DNA of 64,000 nt from Paramecium sonneborni (GCA_905182985.1 CAJJDN010000166.1:117979-181978), one strand, 5' to 3'. Shown: positions 24,301 through 36,829, numbered from the stretch's first letter. A program made the numbers and translations. The notes: generated by a model not told the origin, from the sequence alone.

Positions 24301-27300
24301 AGTTCCTAATACAAATACACCATACCAATCATCATTAGTCATGATATTAAAAACAGTCATAAAGGATTTCAGAACATTGTCATAAGAATGTAATTATCCT
24401 AATACATCATTCTAATCAAATTCTCCAGCATATACTTCCATACCAACAAGTGCATACAAAAATATTACAACAAACATTAAAAATGTAAGATAAATATATG
24501 ATTTAAATGTTTTTGATGCTATGTGTCCAATTGTTACAGCCATACTATTATATTTTAAACATCTATAAAATAATAAGCATTTTGTTCCTCTAATCAATCT
24601 TAAATTCTGCTCAGTTATAGTCATATAATCACTCATTGTAAATTCAATAAAATTTAACATAACTATCAAAGTTTACAAAATACTCTCATCATTGTTTGAT
24701 AATTCTTTAAATGAAATACTACAATATCGAAAAAATGTTTCAATCGAAAGCAGAATCGTTGTTATATCCTCTACTTGAGATATAATTTAGGCATCAACTA
24801 TTCCATATAACGATAAAAATGTAAAGTTAATGAATATTATTAGATCTAAAGCAATCTCAGTGAATTTACTAGAAACTATTCTATTTATATATTTCCTGAG
24901 AATTTGTAATATACCTGATAAACCTTTTACCCAAACTATGTAATCTATTTTATTTAATGTCATAAGAATATTTTTTATATTTAAATTTGCATACTGATTT
25001 TCGATAACATCATTTCCAGACCAATTAAAATCAACAATTCTTTTTTTTTTAATTTCCTAAAATCTCATATTTTTGTATTCAATATCATAAGGAATACTTG
25101 TAATCTTCTCTCTCTCTATCTTTTACTTTAATTTTATTGTAATTTTATCTTACCTCCAATAACAACCTTAAATAAATAAATATATGTTATTTCCCTTCTT
25201 AATTGTGAATGGATTCTTCTGTTTTGATCTTATCATCTATTTACTAAAACCTTTGTAAGTCTTCTTTTCATTTCGAATACATGTTGCACGTACAATATGT
25301 GAACGTTAAGATTCTGCATCTTTATATCCTTATTTCTTTTTTGCTCTATAACTTTTCTTTATTGGACATTTAAAACTATGTGTAATATTGTTAGATTTCA
25401 TTATTTATTATTGATATTAATTTTATTATGGAACCTAGTATTCGAAGGAACATTAATATTTGCCATAATCGATTCCTTTCTCATCTATATTTTCCTTGGA
25501 ATTTTAAATGTTTCTATTGTGATATAGAAAGTATATTAATACGCAAAGGATGGTAACACATCTTCTAAACTTGTATATTTTTGTAATTATTTTGGATTGA
25601 CTTATTTTGATAATTAGGCAAATTCAAATTTGGTTAGATCTTCCAAAAATTTAAGGTAATCTTCATCATCGGTATAATTCTTTAGATTAATTTATTTTTG
25701 TTGTTTACTGAGGTATTTGAATTTGGTTAACAAAATGTTTTTGAGTGTCAAATCTGTTAAATACTCAAATAATTTATCAATACAGTTGTTCTATGAAATG
25801 AATCATAATATTTTACAGATGTATTGTTATTCAATCTCTATTTAGCTGATAGCAATCGAGGTTGAGTAGAGTTTTTGGATTAAAAGTCTTCTAATTTAAA
25901 TTAAGTTACTTTTTTTGAATGATTAAGCAATTTATAATATTTAGTAAAAGTCTTATGAAATCCAATATAACGAAGCATTGCAAAATCTTGAACATCTTTA
26001 CCTTGATTGGATTTTTCTTCTAATAATTGTTTATTGATTTCTTATTTTTCCTATTAATGAAAGAATTGTTCAGCTGCTTCAGCATAATGAGTTTTCAATA
26101 CAGCTATAACTAAATTAAAACTAAAAAAACCGCATACAAAAATGATCAATAAATAATATATCCAAACCCAAGGATTGAATATTCGAATAGTAAAAAACAT
26201 GACCCAACTCCAATCATCCATAGTTATAGTTCTTAAAATCTATCCATATGAATAAATTATATTATTAAAAGATGTTGGTAATTTAATTGTTTATTCAACA
26301 TATTTGCATTCCATTCCCTCAGGACATTGATCAATATTACATTAAATCCAATCATCTCCAATTTCTTGATTGATAGGAACACATCTATAATTAAATAATC
26401 CATGAAATAAAAACAATCCTGCTAAAGCAAAAAATAATGAGAATAATCCTACTATTGCTAATGCCTCTAATATATATCGAATCGATTATCTTAAAGCTGT
26501 CAACATAACTCTTAAACCATCAAAAATATCACCCAAATATTATAATAAGGTAATAATACGCAGAGGCGACAAATCTATAATTATGATATCTGGCCTATAT
26601 TAATTAATGGCTGACAACATTACAATTGAAAAATCAAAAATGCTTGAAAAATTTACAAAATATGCATGTTTTGAAAAGAAAAGTCCTTATGAAATTATAC
26701 GTAATCCTATTTCAGTGAAAAATAGTATTGTGATTATTTATTCCATTTCTCCAGTGTCTTCTCGATGCTCTGTTTTCACTATTGTATAAAGTGTAATATT
26801 AAAAAGAATCAATATTGTCATTAATAATTGAAACGCAGTAGAATTAACTATTGTTTTTGTAATTATAGGAATTACAAATGAGATGTAAACGATGATTTTA
26901 CGTAAGTTCAACAAAGCATATGGATCATTATAATTCTAAATATAGGTAAGATAATAACACTACTTGCAGTTCATGTTTTATTCTTTGATATCCATGTAAA
27001 TCCACTAATTTAATATAGTAAGGATCCCTTTTGTAGTCTCGAATGCAAAGTTTGTTATATTTACGTAAAATATCATTATCAACGTCTATTTCAATTGTTG
27101 TTTTAAGATTGAGGATAGTGTGTTCACTTATATCACCATAACACTTTGTTTATTTAATTAGGTCTGCTCTACAACGTTATCTAATTTCATTTTCAATTTG
27201 ATGAATTAAAGGAATGGGTTATTCATAGTCTATTTAATTTTGAAAATCATCTTAAGAATATCTTTTACTACAATTTGCTCGGTCAGAGATACTATCCTAT

Positions 27301-27491
27301 GATAATAACGGATTCTAGAGACCGAGAAAACTACTTTTATCAGATATATTAAGTGAGTGCTTGAATTATGAATGATTAGAATTAAACCGATCCGAATTCT
27401 AATTATGAACTTCTATTTCTTCACTTTCTCTCTTTTTGATTCTTAAAGTATTACTGCTATCACTCTTCTTTTTCTCATGTCGTCTGTCCAT
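21351..27491 (-). CDS. Four-domain voltage-gated cation channel (CaV/NaV-type alpha), 2001 aa
   Basis: ATG 27491 to TGA 21351 with five introns (26936-26963, 25764-25783, 25514-25542, 21939-21967, 21559-21587), leaving exactly 2002 codons. Four homologous blocks of six hydrophobic helices are visible, each with a pore loop: TMDDWSWVMFF (I), MTNDDWYGVFV (II), VSTFDGWGEML (III) and CASGDDWRTIM (IV). S4-like helices carry basic residues, clearest in domain IV (RLYRLCFALRSLRL). The domain III S5-P loop has paired cysteines. The position that is Glu in animal CaV channels (TxExW) is Asp in all four repeats. The N-terminus (about 190 residues) and C-terminus (about 290) are polar and cytosolic. In Paramecium such channels sit in cilia and carry the Ca2+ action potential; that role here is inferred. 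Fold very confident, selectivity not. Confidence 0.93.
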
Positions 27492-27606
27492 CGTAATTTT
27501 ATAAATATAATAATAATATATGTCTCAATTGTAAATATAAATAAATGAATTGATTTATAACACAATTTAGATAATGAAACATATATATATATATAGATAA
27601 TATATA

Positions 27607-30600
27607 TCAAGCAAAGAAGTACACACTTTACTTGACTTTTTCTAAATCAAATTATCCTCTTTCTATTATAGGAGGAAATTGTAGATGAGGAAACCTTCTT
27701 TAGAAGGAATCTCGTAAATTTTCTAAGAGTGGTTGAGAATGTAATTTAACAAATTGTCCTCTGAGCAATTCATTTAATTTATCTACATGACATGCATGTG
27801 TCCAATATCTATCATGAACAGCTGCAAATGTAATATTTCTAGAATTAATAAATGATATTTGTTACTATTTGAGACATTCAATAGAAGAGTACATAAGATG
27901 TGTAGAATCTAAAGAATGAATGAAATTAGGTGGAAATGCAGATCTTTATTTAACTTTATTGATAGGTAACTAGATGATATTTAATAATAAATTACATAAG
28001 CAGAATCTGGTTCAATGGAAACATTACTAATTAAAGTTTTAACTTCATCATATTTGTTTAGTGTACGATATGGTTGTATAACAGGTAGACCAAGAGGAGT
28101 AATCCAGCTTACTGGTTAATTTTCATTAGATATAATTGTGGCACATTTGATAAGCCATTATTTAATTTTATGTGCACCTTCAAAAAGATCTTTGATAGCA
28201 TCTAATGTAATTCTAGCTAGATAGATAGATGCTTAATATCATAAGTGATCATCATCTCCAATAATACCTTTATCCTTTAATTATCTATGTATTTATTCTC
28301 TTGCTCCAATAAAAGTAACACCATAAACAGATGTCATAACTGTCTATTTAACAATCTTTCTTTTTATTTAATTTCATAATTTGAGAGCAATTATATGATC
28401 TTTACTAGAAGTATCTTAAGCATCATTATCTACTTTTCTTTCAACCATTCCAGCTACATGTGTATATACATCTCCAGGCTTAGATGTATTTGCTAGATTT
28501 ACCTAAGTAGCACCTTCAACATCTCTTCCTAATGCTGCATAATGTTATAGACCATTACATGATCCATCTTAATGAACATGTAAATGAGATATATATTCTT
28601 CTGCATTATTAGATTTTATTGCTCCTACATAATCAAACATTGCTGCTAAACTTTACCAAGCATCTTCCAATTAAGCCCAATCTTAATGTTTTATAGGATC
28701 TTCTGCACATTTTAGTATTTAATCTATATTCTAATCCACATAAGCTTCTCTATCAGACATTGATAATTTATCTTTACCCATTTTATTTGCTAAATGTATT
28801 TTTAACCATCTTAAACCACTCTTACCTAATTTCTTACCTTCAGAAAATTCTAATAATCCTCTTCCTATATCTGGACCCATATGATTTAAATGAGGAGGTA
28901 TTGGATATAATCTACCTCTAAAATCCATATTATGTGGAAAATATATCTTTGAACATCCATTAAATGCCACTGCTACACCCAACTTTAAAGTAAAATCACA
29001 TTATAATGAATATAAATCTCTTTAAGACTAAATCTTTTTTAATAATTAATATTTCTCTTCATAATTCTTACATTCCCTTATTTAATGCTCAAAAACATAT
29101 GTCTTATCATGTTATCTTTTTGGAATCTCTGCTATCCCTCCACCTTATTCCCATACTTACATTATTATATTCAAAACCTTATTATTTACTCTCCAAGCTA
29201 CTTTACTAATATTATCTACAATATCATATAAACTTTAAAGATTAGTTCTCTTTGCTGCATCTTCTTATAATGATTAATCCTATATTCTTATTAAATTAGT
29301 TGGTTTCAAATAATAACCACCTATTTATGTATCCATCCATTTTGCTGGTGGATATATCATTGGCAATGCTCTATCCAAATGCATAAAATATGAATTATCC
29401 TTATGCATACCTGCTGATAAATGATGTAAAAATAATTAATTTACATTATACTTCAATATCTTACTTTACCTTCTTATATCCTTATACCAATACTGGTACC
29501 CAAAAATTATTCTCATTTCTAAATTTAATTGAATCAACCAAAAATTACACTAATACCATACCTATCTAAGATGCTATATCTTTTGGCATTATCTAACCAT
29601 ACTTTGCCAAATATATTCTATTATTTTTTATTCTCTCTCTCAATCTCTCCTCCTAATTCTTTAATAATTTACCTGCCTTTACTACTGCTTACTTATAAAA
29701 CAATTCCTTCTAATTTTATATCTCCTACTCAGATTAATCTTATGCTACTGTCCCTTCATCTATAATTTTCTAAATATCTTCCTTACTTTTCCTTCTCAAA
29801 TTCTTCTATTCCTCTTCATACAAATGCTATTTCTTTATCTACTCTCCTATTCTATTTGCCAAACGAGTTACTCTTATCTAATAACAATTTAATGTAGTCT
29901 TCTCTTCATGAAATAACACAGCTGCTTCTATAAATTCCTTCATCAATTCTGATAAAGCTATTATTGCCAATTTCTCACTCTGAATTGCTGTAATATATTA
30001 ATAATACCCTTATTATTCCTTATTTGGTTCACTTAAACATTGAATTTACTCCTATTAAACTAAAGCACATAACTTAGGGAACCATTCAACTATGTATTTT
30101 TAAGCAGCAAACAAATGTTATGCCTTTGACATTCTCTATAAAACTTATTAGAATTTGTCAAGTGCCAATTCATTCGACACTTATTCAATTACTAATTGTC
30201 TTTCAAATAAGTTTCGATGGTTTTCACTGTCTGGATATTGATACCATTTAGAGGTAATTTGTACTATTTTCCGATGTTGAATAAAGACTTTTTAAGATTC
30301 TCAACTAACAGATCAAAATCTTAAGTAATTTCAATTTCTCTTTAAATTATATTAAAAGATAGTGGGTGAATGTCGCCTGTTAAAAAACCAATGTTTAATT
30401 TATCTGCAAAATCAACGATCAAAATTATCATTTCATAAATCTGTTCTGCGGTGATTTATTCAACCTGATCCTAGAATATAGTGCCTTTAGTCAATTATAA
30501 GTTTTTGAGGGTTTCTTCTAATTTTGGAATAATTATTTTGTAATTTTCATGAAGAGGAAAGAAATTGTTGATAATTATATTACAACTTTGTTCTATGAGT

Positions 30601-30752
30601 TCATGAGGTAATTGATTGATAATTTTACATGATTCTGCTATTTCTAAGAGTTACTATTTTTGTCTGTAAAGTTAAGGGAATGATGATGTAGTTGTAGAAG
30701 TTGAAAATGTAGCTCTGTAAAAGGCATTTCTAAAAGCTCTAATTATAATCAT
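27607..30752 (-). CDS. Mitochondrial single-subunit RNA polymerase (T7-like), about 1016 codons, with an in-frame TGA
   Basis: The C-terminal half holds the T7-family core: [13 protein letters not shown] (motif with template Arg), [20 protein letters not shown] (catalytic Asp), [20 protein letters not shown] (finger Lys and Tyr), and [16 protein letters not shown] near the end, plus a hydrophobic/aromatic C-terminus (VYFFA). This enzyme transcribes the mitochondrial genome. Introns: 27970-27995 (26 nt), 29414-29444 (31) and probably 30227-30264 (38). Two oddities. A TGA lies in frame at 28374-28376, just before the KRKIVKQT motif. The N-terminal frame needs an unusually long 38-nt intron or a small sequence error. 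The start ATG 30752 leads into a Ser/Thr/Arg-rich presequence ([18 protein letters not shown]) fitting mitochondrial import. Family certain; intactness uncertain. Confidence 0.9.
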
Positions 30753-30907
30753 AATTAAATATCAATTTATTTAACAGGTTTATTAGCATCATTCATTTAA
30801 GAGAACAATCTAAAAGTAATTATATTCTTGAAATATGTTTGATGAGAAATCAATATAATTTATAATAAGTGACAAGTATACTTTATTTTGTATTTAATAA
30901 ATAATTT

Positions 30908-31195
30908 ATGCAAAAACAGTAAACTCTTGCTATTGTACGGGCTCCTTCTGGAATTACAAAGTAGCCATTTAAATCAATTGATACAATTAACTAAACACCT
31001 CTTCAAAGAGTAAACTCTGCAGGATTTATGGGTGGCCGCATTTAATCAAATTAATAATAGAAAGCTTCTACTCCATTCTACTATACCCATAATTATAGGT
31101 AAGATTGGAAAAATTATTTACATTCACTTCCTCGTATACCAAGAATCAAGATTTTGGCTCCAGGAACTGGTTATGATGCAAAAATGAATAAATGA
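30908..31195 (+). CDS. Small basic protein, 95 aa, unknown
   Basis: An intron-free 96-codon frame from ATG 30908 to TGA 31195. Contains IVRAPSGI, a Ser/Gly patch (RVNSAGFMGGRI), HNYRQDWKNYLHSLPRIPRIKILAPG and a charged end. No membrane segment or cysteine. It lies between the divergent mitochondrial RNA polymerase start (155 bases away) and the TBC gene (120 bases downstream). I do not recognise it; composition and codon use look like its neighbours. Confidence 0.6.
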
Positions 31196-31315
31196 TATAA
31201 TAATATTAATATTTTAATTATTCATATATATTTAAATTCATTCGTCATGAGAATTCTTTATCGATATTTAACTAATACTTTTTAATTTTTATCATTAATT
31301 TTATTTATCTAGTAA

Positions 31316-32485
31316 ATGGGAAACAATAATGTCTGCTTAGGAGATATCCAAAACAATGTCCATCGTTCTGGATCTCCAAATACAAAATGGAAAAGAGAAG
31401 ATTTAAAATCAGGTTCTTGTGTTTAAACATTGATTGATAAAGAAAATACAAATTTTTTTAAGATGGTTCAATGCGGACCAGCAATACCTTATTATCGAAA
31501 TGAACATTCAGCTTAAAGATGGACTTAGGCAATTGCCAGTACAAATCAAACTGATGATATTGAGACAACAATCAATCTATTATATGAAAAACCTGAATTT
31601 GAAGAACTAGTACTTTTAGGACCTCCAAAATAATATAGATGGGCTACTTGGTAAGCGTTATTAACTAATGGGTAAAGTAAATTATCATACGAAAAGTATT
31701 TGGAATATATGCCTAATGATGTTAAAAACATTCTTAAAGATATTGATAGAACATTGGTTAATCATGCTTTATTTAAACATGAGAGTTGTGGTCAAGAATA
31801 ACTTAAGAGAATTTTATGTGCTATATCTAATGCATTACCAGGAGTGGGTTATTGTTAAGGAATGAATTTTGTATGTGCTTTAACATTAATTGTATCTGGT
31901 TGTGATGAACATAAGACATTTTAATGTTTTATGTAAATGTTAACAAATGAAAAACATTTACTTTGCTTTAATTTTTGTCATTAAATGCCGTTACATTTCT
32001 TCTTTACAAAATTGATACATTATTTAATTCGTAAGAAGTTTCCAAAATTAAATTTAAGAAATGTGAATGATTCACTTTGGATTAGTAAGATGATTTTATC
32101 ATTATTTATATATGTATTTAAGATAGATGATTGTATTAGATGTTGGGATTATCTAATAGCTAGAGGAATGATAAGAGGCATTCCTGAATTGATATTGGGT
32201 TTTATAGATGTGACATATAAATAATTAGAATAGTTTAAGGAAGAGGATTATGGATTTAATTTTTAAGGTTATGAATCAAGCATAATATAATTTAATGTTG
32301 GTGAATTAATATATGCAGCAAAGTAGAAACATAAGATTGAAAGATAATTAATATCAAGACTAGCAAGTAAGATGAGAAAAAGTTAACCATCATAATTATT
32401 AGATTTACTCTGTCATTTTGAAAATGTCCAAACATATAAAAAGCATGTTGAATTTTATATGAAGACAATATTTGATTTATACTGA
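31316..32485 (+). CDS. TBC-domain RabGAP, 389 aa
   Basis: Intron-free, 390 codons from ATG 31316 to TGA 32485. The TBC (Tre2/Bub2/Cdc16) domain spans about residues 90-330. YRWATWQALL stands at the R-x3-W position, ILKDIDRTLVNH gives the IxxDxxRT arginine finger, and LPGVGYCQGMNFV gives the YQG glutamine finger with its Gln encoded by TAA. Both catalytic residues for dual-finger GTP hydrolysis are present, so an active GAP for a Rab GTPase is expected, acting in membrane traffic. The N-terminus begins MGNNNVCLGD; Gly2 makes N-myristoylation conceivable. Start is the first ATG after an A/T-rich gap and reads straight into the domain. Confidence 0.9.
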
Positions 32486-32511
32486 TATTATATTTTTATT
32501 ATATGATGATT

Positions 32512-33186
32512 TCAATTGATCTACTTTTCATTCAAATTTCTAACAAATTATACTGGATTTCCTGCCCATAATTATCCTGAAGGAATCAATCTACCTGGTG
32601 GTATAACACTATCATCAGCAATTTATGAACCCCTTTCAATTTGAGCACCATCTAATATAAGTGTTCTAGATCCAATAGTAACATTATCATCAATAATTGA
32701 ATTATTGATAATACAACTATCTCCTATGGTAACATTTTAACCTAAATAAATAAATGAAGATTGTGATACCAATAGTTACACTTGCTAAAACATTAATAGG
32801 TAATCTAGTTCTAGAACATTGAATGGCTGTATTGTCTCCAATTATACTATTTGAACCTATTCTTATAGCTTGATCATCTGCTCTAAGAATTGCTCCATAT
32901 CCAATATGAACATTATCTCCAAGATTTACTTGACCAATTAAACTTGCATTATCTTGAATAGTGGCTGATTCACTTATTGTAGGTTTATAGAATCCAAATA
33001 ATGGCATAATTTTTCTATGTCTTGATAATGGTTCCAACCAAGCTATATCATTTGATAAACGAGATCCATATTAATCAAAATCTAAACAGTTTAAATATAT
33101 GCTCACTTACACAACCCAGTCTCTTTAAAAGCACGTCCCATCAGATATCTGAATTAATAGTAGATGGCACCTAAATATTTTTGCAT
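32512..33186 (-). CDS. Gamma-carbonic-anhydrase-like left-handed beta-helix protein, 205 aa
   Basis: ATG 33186 to TGA 32512 with introns 33082-33110 (29 nt) and 32742-32769 (28 nt); 206 codons. Repeated hexapeptide turns (IGQVNLGDNVHIGYGAILRAD, IRIGSNSIIGDNTAIQ, VTIGDSCIINNSIIDDNVTIG, AQIERGSQI) form the left-handed beta-helix. The ending PSGQLWAGNPVQFVRNL is the characteristic gamma-CA C-terminal helix motif. The positions that hold zinc-binding histidines in active enzymes are not His here (IQCSR where plants have VHVAK; IGDSCII where the active form has GH...H). It is therefore probably a non-catalytic structural member, such as those in the mitochondrial complex I gamma-CA trimer. The N-terminus (QKYLGAIYYQFRYLMGRAF) could serve as a presequence. 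Confidence 0.85.
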
Positions 33187-33252
33187 TATTTTTATTTATT
33201 AATTTATATATATATATTTTATATCTATTCTTCATAAATATTCTTTTATAAA

Positions 33253-34236
33253 TCATATTTTTGGATGAACAATATGAACCTTAGATGGAACCTTTACCAT
33301 TAATTATTTAAAATGTCCAATCTTTGCATCTCTTGTTGATTTACCTACACTAAATGATGGATATGATTTTTTCTTAGAATTTACTTATACACCTACTGCA
33401 ACTCTTTTTATCTTATAAAAATTACTATTTTGTATCATATGTTTAATTTTTATCCCATCCTTCAAAAATCTTTCCAATCTTTGGTCCTTTAGGTAATGTC
33501 CAATGAGGAACATCTTATAAATTACTAGTATTTGCAGGTGCTTTCTATAAATATGCACCTGGTCCTACTATAACTGGAGTAGAACATGTTGGAGCTAATG
33601 CTGATGCTCCTGGAATATCCCTCCTATATCCAAATGAATATTAAGCAGGAGTTGCCACTTCTGGTTTTATTGCTGGATCATATTATGGACCAGGTGTTCC
33701 TTTTAATCTTTTTTCAGGAGGAAACTACATTCATCTCAATTCATACTCTAGATTCTAATCCAATCTTAACATTTGCATATTTTGGTTTTCTTATCAAATC
33801 TGCCTCCTATGGTTCAAACTATACATATTCTCATATTTTCTTACATCTACATCCTTTCTCTAATAATAATCAAACTTAGCTCCTGTATTCAAAGTATTTC
33901 TAGCATCAGTCCCAAATTTCGTATTTGCATCTTCTCTATAATAAAATTTATCTCCTCCTCTTACATTATATACAGGACCAGGACTCACCTTACCTTTCAT
34001 ATATTATACATCAATCTCTTACCTGCAAAATCTATTCGTGCAAGTTCCTTATTATGGTACAACTTAGCTTAATTTGCACGTTCAGCTGACCCAAAACTAA
34101 AACTAGGCAATGTCTATTTTGTTGATAATGGCATCTTTCCTATTGAACTAAATGCTTATTTATTTTCAAATTCAATTAAATCTGCATAAGCATATACTTT
34201 TGGTTAAGCTTTAATTTCCTCTTTTGTCTCTGCCAT
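33253..34236 (-). CDS. SHIPPO/PGP-repeat protein (axonemal type), 292 aa
   Basis: ATG 34236 to TGA 33253 with four introns (33994-34022, 33819-33850, 33725-33746, 33404-33425), giving 293 codons. Several Pro-Gly-Pro centred units are spaced 30-60 residues apart (VSPGPVYNVRGG, GTPGPQYDPA, VGPGAYLQKAP), accompanied by Ser-Phe-Gly/Ile-Gly turns (YSFGYRRD, AKIGHF). This is the STPGR/Odf3 (SHIPPO) pattern found in cilia- and microtubule-associated proteins, some of which lie inside doublet microtubules. A ciliary role fits Paramecium but is inferred from the family. It is divergent from the gene at 34595. Confidence 0.75.
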
Positions 34237-34594
34237 TTTAAATATATTATTATTATTATAAATACTCAATTTCTCTTTTAATTATTTTCTTTATAACCAG
34301 TTCTCTCTTACTTATAAACAAGATTTTATCATACAAAGAGAAAACTAAATATAAATTAAAAAAGAAATCATTCTTTTTGTCTCATTATTTAATCTTAACC
34401 TTCCAAAAATAAATTAACACAATCTTTTTCACAATATACTAAATAATGTATTAATGATATGTCAAATTCTTTTTATTTTACTCTATGTAAAATTAATTTA
34501 AGTTATTTTTATCGCTCATTATTATTCTTTTTAGATTTTCTAAGGGTGTGTTCTACAGAAATTAAAAAAAATTGTGTTTATTTTGAAATTTAAA
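34237..34594. other. Intergenic, no gene seen
   Basis: 358 bases between divergent starts. A/T-rich throughout and without a readable frame of interest on either strand. It should contain the promoters of the SHIPPO gene and the membrane-protein gene. Confidence 0.6.
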
Positions 34595-35262
34595 ATGACA
34601 TCATCCTAAATAGGAATAATCGATTTAAAAGATGAAGAATTTAGAATTTTCTTTTCTTTTCTCTTGTGAGGAGATTCTAAGAAGCAAAAGAATTCTTCTC
34701 AATTACATTTTATTGTAGAAAAGATGAATTTAATGATATCTATAAAAAATTAACTAATCATTCAGAGATGTCGAATTGGTTATTCAAAACATCATTTTAA
34801 ATAAAAAAATCTGGTGCTCCTATAGCATCAAATACAACTCCACATAGTTTCACATTATATTGGTCTAATTGGCCTATTTATATTATTCAATATTTACTAT
34901 TATAATCGTATTGTTTAATTAACCCCTTTTTTCTTTTATCTTCTTTTGTACTTGGTGTTTAAGCATCATTTTATTTCTTGTTTGAGTCAATTGATTCTAA
35001 ACTTAGTTAAAGTTCTTCCATCTAACCTTATTTAATTTTATTTTTAATTATTTCTAATTACTGGACTTCTTTATAAACTCAAAATTATATTGTGAATCAC
35101 TTAATCTTTTATGAATTAATCAATTTGAAATTTCAAACTGATTTTATGAGATAACTTATAAATGAAAAATATGAAGTAAAGAAAAAATTAGATTTTGAGA
35201 AGATAAAAGAAATTCAAATGAGATATATTATGAACCCTATATATATAAATAAATATAGATGA
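34595..35262 (+). CDS. Multi-pass membrane protein, unknown, with frame break near the N-terminus
   Basis: From about 34640 to TGA 35262 one plus-strand frame is clearly coding: a soluble start (EAKEFFSITFYCRKDEF), two or three hydrophobic segments (YIIQYLLLQSYCLINPFFLLSSF, YLILFLIISNYW) and a charged C-terminus with a helix (EKYEVKKKLDFEKIKEIQ). The only upstream ATG, 34595, opens a different frame (MTSSQIGIIDLKDEEFRIFF) that stops at the TGA in 34668-34673. No GTA...AG pair lies between them to make an intron of the required length. Either a base is wrong in the T/C-rich run at about 34649-34665 or the start is elsewhere. I cannot name the family. Confidence 0.5.
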
Positions 35263-35481
35263 AAAATAAACATTATCATTTTGTAATTAACAAAAATTAT
35301 TGTTATTCTCCTCCAATTGACAGTATAAATACTTAAAAATTAATGTAAAAAATTACTTGTTTATGAAGGTGCCTAATTATACATATTCTAAAAATAAGAT
35401 TCAAATTGCTCAAAATTATTGTATATTTATGCAAAAATTAATTTTGGATTGACAGCATTTGCATTTCTTTATTTAAGCAAT

Positions 35482-36829
35482 TCAGACATTCTTAACATTT
35501 CTATGTTATTTATAGGTTCTTATACTTTTTTCATCATTAATTTACTCTACATCTTCAAAACCAACATCAAATTTTAATAAGAATTCTACTTCTTATTTAG
35601 ATTCCACTAAATGTATACCACCTAACTTTTTAAGTTATATTAAGACATCTGGAACAGCTTAATTTTATTATGTAAATAAAGCACTAGAAAAATGATCCAA
35701 AATTTCTATTCTAAGTTTAGCAAGAGACAATGCAATTTTAGCATCCTCATTTGAATCATGTGTATCCTATAAATATTTTCAACAAAATTTTTTTACTTTT
35801 TAAATACTTAAATTTAAATATTTATACGCTAAATTTTTAAGTGATAATTTTCTGTTACTTTCTGTCATGTAAAGTACACTTGTATCCACACATTTATAAT
35901 GCATAATTTACAATGCATTCAAATCATTTTCTAAAGAATGTCCTATCAAAATCGAATCTTTATCTAATATTGATTTCACAATTTTTTATGCTTCTGACAA
36001 TGTTACTGTCACATTACTCAACATATCTTCAGTTATACCACTATATCTATTGTATTAATTATTTCATTTAAATTACCTTGTATTATAATCTAGAATCTTA
36101 GTTTATGGTTTTACTAATATATCAAGTACAACTTAATAATTATAATCTACTATTGAAACTCTTGCCAGTTCTAATTTATTTTCTGTCTAAACCATTTCAC
36201 AATCAATTGCAAATATATTCATTCTATTTATCTACACTTCTCCATCTATTTTCAAATAATCATGATATATTTTTTCATCAATCGGATAAAAATTATTCTT
36301 TAATTATTCTCTATTTAATATAAAATTCTTATATTAATTATATATTGATTCCTCTTATTACAAACCTTATTAATTTAGTTTTTATTATTTTTATGTTTAA
36401 AATACTGGATCTTCATGATATCTTGTATAGAATAATGATTGCCAAAAATTTCCTTTCCCTTAATCTAATTCTTTAAATTATACAATCTTATCTTTTTGAT
36501 TAAATTATGATAAAAATTAAGATTATTATAAGTCTAATCCAAAATTCAAATTCATTACTACACCACATCTTATTAAATGTTTATTCTATTTTATTTTTTT
36601 GCAATACTTACAGTCACAGTTAACCAAAGTGGATTTACTTGATTCTTACAAAATAGCCACATTAATAAATTTTAAAGAGTTTTTAATTTGAAATATTTTT
36701 TTGGGGTTTCGTGATCAATCTTAACTTTAATGATTAAATTACCACACTAATATCTACTTTTTATGGTAATCGTATTTAATTGGCTCCTGGTTAAACACAA
36801 ACCATTTTTTCTACATATACTCCATTCAT
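35482..36829 (-). CDS. REX-type DEDDh 3'-5' RNA exonuclease, 412 aa
   Basis: ATG 36829 to TGA 35482 with introns 36720-36742 (23 nt), 36586-36611 (26), 36047-36076 (30) and 35767-35796 (30), leaving 413 codons. The exonuclease domain (about residues 185-340) has the DEDDh residues: IFAIDCEMVQTEN (Asp, Glu), LIGHSLENDLNALQ (Asp) and DTHDSNEDAKIAL (His, Asp). The N-terminal half carries the accessory region seen in REXO proteins (YFKLKTLQNLLMWLF, LIRCGVVMNLNFGL). Such enzymes trim 3' ends of rRNA, tRNA or snoRNA in the nucleus. The N-terminal frame was hard to set; two other frames look coding-like there. This solution alone joins all conserved parts without a stop. Confidence 0.85.

Noticed and set aside
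24178..24669. Two separate small membrane proteins on the minus strand
   Set aside because: They are pieces of domain II of the large channel, separated only by TAA/TAG glutamine codons.
28374..28376. TGA in mitochondrial RNA polymerase as selenocysteine
   Set aside because: Homologues have no Cys/Sec there and no SECIS-like element can be argued; error, dead allele or readthrough are simpler.
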